This document shows positions 59,239-64,000 of a DNA stretch of 64,000 nucleotides, one piece after another. The position numbers and the translations under genes are program-made. The notes under the pieces are model-generated. The model searched no databases. It was not told where the DNA came from and was given only the letters and a program-made list of their open reading frames with translations. The first letter of the stretch is position 1; every line of letters begins with the position of its first letter. The stretch comes from Actinomycetota bacterium (GTDB lineage: Bacteria > Actinomycetota > Acidimicrobiia > Acidimicrobiales > Iamiaceae): assembly GCA_019639075.1 (NCBI GenBank), contig JAHBSO010000001.1, forward strand, positions 248,001 through 312,000, read 5' to 3'.

Positions 59239-60582
59239 GTGACGCCGGACCGGCCGACGATCGTCGTCGTGGGCCTCGGCCCCGGCGACCCCGACCTGGT
59301 CACCGCGGGCACGCTGGCGGCGATCGAGGCCACCCCGGTCCGCTTCCTGCGCACCGAGCGTCACCCGTCGGCGGGCCTCGTGGTCGGGGCGACGACGTTC
59401 GATCACCACTACGACGACGCCGACACCTTCGACCAGGTGTACCGGCGCATCGTCGCCGACCTGGTGGCGGCTGCGAGCGAGCACGGGCGGGTGCTCTACG
59501 CCGTGCCCGGGTCGCCCCGGGTGCTGGAGCGCACCGTCGACCTGCTGGTGGCCGAGGGCGAGCGGGGGACCATGGTCGTCGAGGTGCTGCCGGCGCTGTC
59601 GTTCGTCGACCTGGCCTGGGTCCGCCTGGGGATCGACCCGTTCGAGGACGGGGTGCGCCTCGTGGACGGTCACCGGTTCGCGGTGGCGGCCGCGGGGGAG
59701 CGGGGTCCGTTGCTCGTCGCGCACTGCCACAACCGGCGGGTGCTGTCCGACATCAAGCTCGCCGTGGAGGAGCCGCCGACCGAGCCGGTCGTGGTGCTCC
59801 AGCGGCTGGGGCTGCCCGACGAGGCGGTGTCGACGGTGGCCTGGGCCGACCTCGACCGCGACGTGGAGCCCGACCACCTGACCGCGCTGTACGTCCCGCA
59901 GCTGGCGGCGCCGGTGGCCGGCGAGGTGCAGGCGTTCGTCGAGCTGGTGGCCACCCTGCGGGCCGAGTGCCCGTGGGACGCCGAGCAGACCCACGCCACG
60001 CTGGCCCGCCACCTGGTGGAAGAGACCTACGAGGTGCTCGACGCGCTCGACGCGGTGGGCGAGGGCGGCCCCGACACCGACCCGGATGCGTACGCCGACC
60101 TGGAGGAGGAGCTGGGCGACCTGCTCTTCCAGATCGTCTTCCACACCACGCTCGCCACCGAGGCCGGCGCGTTCGGGCTGGCGGAAGTGGCGCGGGGCGT
60201 GCACGACAAGCTCCGCTTCCGCCACCCGCACGTGTTCCCCCGGGAGGGCGTGCTGGGCGATGCCACCGTCGACGGCGCCGAGGACGTCGCCGCCAACTGG
60301 GAGCAGATCAAGCAGGAGGAGAAGGGGAGGGCGTCGGTGTTCGACGGCATCCCCTCCGGCCTCCCGGCGCTCGCGTACGCGGCGAAGGTCCAGAAGAAGG
60401 CCGAGTCGCTCGGCGTGACGCCCGCCGGGCCGACCCCGACGGCCGACCTCACCGAGGACGAGCTCGGCGACCTCCTGCTCGCGATCGTGACCCGCGCCCG
60501 GGCCGCCGACCTCGACGCCGAATCCGTCCTCCGCCGGGCCGCCAACGCCCTCCGCGACCACGCCCGCACCCTGGAACCCTGA
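59239..60582 (+). CDS. mazG: YabN-type fusion: tetrapyrrole-methylase-like domain + MazG
   Basis: A 447-residue fusion. Residues 1-220 form a tetrapyrrole (corrin/porphyrin) methylase-like domain (VVVGLGPGDPDLVTAGTLA, YAVPGSPRVLERTVDLL). Residues about 235-445 form MazG, an NTP pyrophosphohydrolase (CPWDAEQTHATLARHLVEE, LEEELGDLLFQIVFH and the second MazG half). The metal-binding ExxE and ExxD pairs are present. MazG removes damaged NTPs or modulates (p)ppGpp. The methylase half has no assigned function in such fusions. It starts one base after the SurA-like stop. Confidence 0.93.
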   Translation: MTPDRPTIVVVGLGPGDPDLVTAGTLAAIEATPVRFLRTERHPSAGLVVGATTFDHHYDDADTFDQVYRRIVADLVAAASEHGRVLYAVPGSPRVLERTVDLLVAEGERGTMVVEVLPALSFVDLAWVRLGIDPFEDGVRLVDGHRFAVAAAGERGPLLVAHCHNRRVLSDIKLAVEEPPTEPVVVLQRLGLPDEAVSTVAWADLDRDVEPDHLTALYVPQLAAPVAGEVQAFVELVATLRAECPWDAEQTHATLARHLVEETYEVLDALDAVGEGGPDTDPDAYADLEEELGDLLFQIVFHTTLATEAGAFGLAEVARGVHDKLRFRHPHVFPREGVLGDATVDGAEDVAANWEQIKQEEKGRASVFDGIPSGLPALAYAAKVQKKAESLGVTPAGPTPTADLTEDELGDLLLAIVTRARAADLDAESVLRRAANALRDHARTLEP

Positions 60583-61940
<1,358 letters not shown>

Positions 61941-61941
<1 letters not shown>

Positions 61942-62324
61942 TGTCCAAGCGCGACGACCGCGAGCGCGAGCAGCGCCGACGCCAGCGCCGCCTGCGGCGC
62001 ATCGGCCTCGTCGCGGCCGCCCTCGTGCTCGTCGTCGGCGCCGTCGTCGTCGCCGGGTCGCCGTGGCGGAGCGTCCGCGCCCAGCAGGCCGAGGCGGCCG
62101 CGGCCGACGCCGAGCTCGCGGCGTTGAAGGCCGAGCAGGCCGAGGTCGAGCGCGAGTACCAGCTGGCCACCACCGACGCGGAGATCGAGCGCCAGGCCCG
62201 CGAGGCCGGCATGGTCAAGCCCGGCGAGGAGGCGTTCTCCACGGTGCCGGTGCCCGTCGACCCGGCCGGGCTGCCGCCGGTGTGGCCGTTCACGGGCGTC
62301 GAGCAGGCGCTCGGCGCGGGTTGA
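61941..62324 (+). CDS. ftsB: septum formation initiator FtsB/DivIC
   Basis: A 127-residue bitopic division protein. The basic N-terminus (KRDDREREQRRRQRRLRR) is followed by one membrane helix (about 21-40) and a coiled coil (AEAAAADAELAALKAEQAEV). It forms part of the FtsQLB complex that activates septal cell-wall synthesis. The eno-ftsB-DUF501 order is conserved in actinobacteria. The ATG shares a base with the eno TGA; the TGA overlaps the next start by 4 nt. Confidence 0.92.
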
Positions 62325-62866
62325 CGACGTCTCCCGACGAGCGCCCGTCGTCGGTGCGCACCGTCGACGACGAGCCCTCCGACGACGACCGGGCCGCGGT
62401 CGAGGAGCTGCTCGGTCGCACGCCCACCGGTCGGTACCGGATCGTCGTGCGCCACGTCGCCGACGGGTCGCCCGTGGTGATCCGCAATCACCCGCTGCTC
62501 GACGACGGCCGTCCCATGCCGACCCGCTACTGGCTGCTCGGCGAGCCCGAGCGGACCATGGTGAGCCGGCTCGAGAGCCGGGGCGGGGTCCACCGCGTCG
62601 AGGACGAGATCGGCCTCGACGTGATCGCCGCGGCCCATGACCGCTACGCCGCCGAGCGTGACGCCGATCTGCCCGCCGACTGGACCGGCCCCCGGCCCAC
62701 CGCGGGGGTCGGGGGCACCCGGGTCGGCGTGAAGTGCCTGCACGCCCACTACGCCTGGTGGCTGGCCGGGGGCGACGACCCGGTCGGTCGGTGGGTCGCC
62801 GAGCGCCTCGCCGAGGGCGCGGGCGACCGCGACGACCGGGCGGTCGGGCCCCGGCACGACCGGTAA
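62321..62866 (+). CDS. DUF501 family protein
   Basis: A 181-residue cytosolic protein of DUF501 (Rv1025 type). Hallmarks are RYRIVVRHVADGSPVVIRNH, PTRYWLLGEPERTMVSRLES and GVKCLHAHYAWWLAGGDDPV, which carries conserved Cys and His residues. The function is unknown. The start is a TTG overlapping the ftsB stop. Actinobacteria usually have ppx after it; here a lipoprotein gene follows instead. Confidence 0.9.
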   Translation: MTTSPDERPSSVRTVDDEPSDDDRAAVEELLGRTPTGRYRIVVRHVADGSPVVIRNHPLLDDGRPMPTRYWLLGEPERTMVSRLESRGGVHRVEDEIGLDVIAAAHDRYAAERDADLPADWTGPRPTAGVGGTRVGVKCLHAHYAWWLAGGDDPVGRWVAERLAEGAGDRDDRAVGPRHDR

Positions 62867-62867
62867 A

Positions 62868-62883
62868 CGGAGCGTATACTCCG
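62868..62883. promoter_or_regulatory. TATACT promoter element within a small hairpin
   Basis: CGGAG (62868-62872) and CTCCG (62879-62883) pair around CGTATA, followed by CTTTTC, a possible terminator for the eno-ftsB-DUF501 operon. The same bases contain TATACT (62875-62880), a near-consensus -10 for the following lipoprotein gene, 30 bp upstream of its ATG. Confidence 0.45.
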
Positions 62884-62909
62884 CTTTTCGTCGAAGGGGG
62901 AGGCCGACA

Positions 62910-64000
62910 ATGGGGATCGGAGCGCACGTGGCGAGCAGGACCATCCGGAGGCTGTCGGTCCTCGCGGTCGCACTCGTCGGGGTCGCCGGCGTCACGGCGT
63001 GCGAACCGCTGCCCCCGCCCGAACCGGGCTCGGTGCTGGTCGGCTGCGGCCAGGCCGGGAGCCGGGTCACGCTCACCGCGTCGTCGCACCTCGACCCGGC
63101 CTGCGTCTACGCCGGCTTCGACATCCGCACCTCCGGCGTCACGCTCGACTGCCAGGGTGCGGTCGTCCGCAGCGCGCCGGGCGCCGGGGGCCGGGGGATC
63201 CTGGTCGAGAGCCCGGCGGGCGTGATGCTCACCGACGTCACGATCCGCAACTGCAAGGTCGAGGGCTTCCTCAACAGCATCAAGTTCACCCGTGACGGCT
63301 TCCGCACCCTGGCCCAGGGCGAGGAGTACGAGCACACGACGCAGCGGATGCTCGTGGAGAAGACCACCGTCTCCGGTTCGCGGGGCGTCGGCATCTACGT
63401 CGACGGCTACGTGTCGGACACGACGATCCAGGACACGACCATCAAGAACGCCGGCGGATCCGGCATCTACCTCGAGACCGGGTCCCGCCGGTCGAACGTG
63501 CTGCGCAACAACTTCCTCGACAACGGCTTCATCGAGAACGGGCCGAACGGGCAGGCGTACACCTTCAACGGCCTCTCCCTGTGGTTCTGGGGCATCGGTC
63601 GTGAGGGGCTGTCGATCGACGGCTCCTACGAGAACGTCGTCGAGGACAACGTCTTCCTCGGCAACTCCGCCGGCGGCATCTTCATGTACAAGAACTGCGG
63701 CGAGTACCCCGATCGTGACCGCTACTTCGAGCGCCGGTACCCGTCGAACGACAACCGCATCGCCCGCAACACGTTCATCGGCGGCACCAACGGCGTCTGG
63801 GTCGGCTCGCGCATGGGGGAGAACACCCTCCCGATGGAGTGCACCGACCCGGCCTACGTCGACGAGCCCGGCAAGCGCGTCGTGCTCGACTACGCGGCCG
63901 ACAACGAGATCGTCGACAACACGTTCCACGAGGTGACCCACGGCATCCGGGTCGAGGACGACGGCAACCGCATCGAGCGCAACCACTTCGTCGGCACCGG
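62910..64000 (+). CDS. beta-helix (NosD/pectate-lyase-like) lipoprotein, 3' end outside window
   Basis: The frame is open from ATG 62910 (GGGAGG eight bases upstream) to the window end, encoding 363 residues so far. The signal peptide (RRLSVLAVALVGVAGVTAC) has lipobox VTAC. The mature protein shows regularly spaced short strands ending in Asn and Asp (VLRNNFLDNGF, VVEDNVFLGNSAG, RIARNTFIGGTN, NEIVDNTFHEV), the pattern of a right-handed parallel beta-helix such as NosD or polysaccharide lyases. It is probably surface-exposed and carbohydrate-acting. Cysteines (GCGQAG, DPACVYA, LDCQGA) may form disulfides. Confidence 0.85.
   Translation, partial: MGIGAHVASRTIRRLSVLAVALVGVAGVTACEPLPPPEPGSVLVGCGQAGSRVTLTASSHLDPACVYAGFDIRTSGVTLDCQGAVVRSAPGAGGRGILVESPAGVMLTDVTIRNCKVEGFLNSIKFTRDGFRTLAQGEEYEHTTQRMLVEKTTVSGSRGVGIYVDGYVSDTTIQDTTIKNAGGSGIYLETGSRRSNVLRNNFLDNGFIENGPNGQAYTFNGLSLWFWGIGREGLSIDGSYENVVEDNVFLGNSAGGIFMYKNCGEYPDRDRYFERRYPSNDNRIARNTFIGGTNGVWVGSRMGENTLPMECTDPAYVDEPGKRVVLDYAADNEIVDNTFHEVTHGIRVEDDGNRIERNHFVGT

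Overview
The window is about 64 kb of very GC-rich DNA, with coding on both strands, gaps of usually under 100 bp and many 1-4 nt gene overlaps. The gene content is actinobacterial: a WhiB1-type Fe-S protein beside a PdtaS-type histidine kinase, the 33-residue ribosomal protein bS22, DUF3107, a DUF3090/SCO1664 pair, a mycobacterial-type ArsA/Get3 pair, DUF501, and the tatD-[rpfB slot]-ksgA-ispE and glmU-prs-rplY-pth-mfd-eno chromosomal orders. A complete System I cytochrome c maturation operon and a DUF4214-containing secreted protein suggest a deep branch, most likely class Acidimicrobiia (Iamia/Ilumatobacter-like). That placement is inferred from content, not from a search.

Layout. 1-3.6 kb: tail of an alpha/beta hydrolase, then gatCAB. 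3.7-10.5 kb: nine or ten overlapping genes for cytochrome c maturation (ccmA-ccmH plus a CcmI-like TPR protein). 10.5-18 kb: a SixA-like phosphatase, a cysteine desulfurase, a DUF2254 protein, an N-acyl-D-amino-acid deacylase-type amidohydrolase, and a SufR-like repressor divergent from the Fe-S carrier Mrp. 18-25 kb: membrane proteins, DUF3107, the two Get3-like ATPases, a VapBC toxin-antitoxin pair, PdtaS, WhiB1 and a glycerophosphodiesterase. 25-30 kb: a lipid kinase, a lipase lipoprotein, an MscS channel and etfBA. 30-35 kb: the SCO1664/DUF3090/phosphatase operon, UdgB, a large membrane protein and TatD.

35.9-38.4 kb: a membrane-anchored protein with a double-psi beta-barrel sits in the position usually held by rpfB, followed by ksgA, ispE and bS22. 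38.4-47 kb: palindromic repeats, tRNA-Gln(UUG), a pseudopilin-like lipoprotein, a GlmU that lacks most of its acetyltransferase domain, prs, rplY, pth, a TM2 protein and mfd. 47-58 kb: a lipoprotein, an M23-DUF4214 cell-wall protein, an M13 peptidase, an ABC exporter, a phosphotransferase and an fbpABC-type iron(III) importer. 58-64 kb: a SurA-like lipoprotein, a YabN-type methylase-MazG fusion, eno, ftsB, DUF501 and the start of a beta-helix lipoprotein that runs off the window.

How genes fit together. GatCAB and tRNA-Gln(UUG), which has the U1-A72 pair that GatCAB recognises, fit indirect Gln-tRNA synthesis. Ccm proteins, cysteine desulfurase, Mrp, the SufR-like regulator and the iron importer form an iron/haem/Fe-S theme. 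RlpA-like, M23, GlmU and FtsB proteins serve the cell wall and division. At least fifteen start codons have a TAnnnT hexamer ending 6-11 nt upstream, so leaderless or nearly leaderless transcription appears common.
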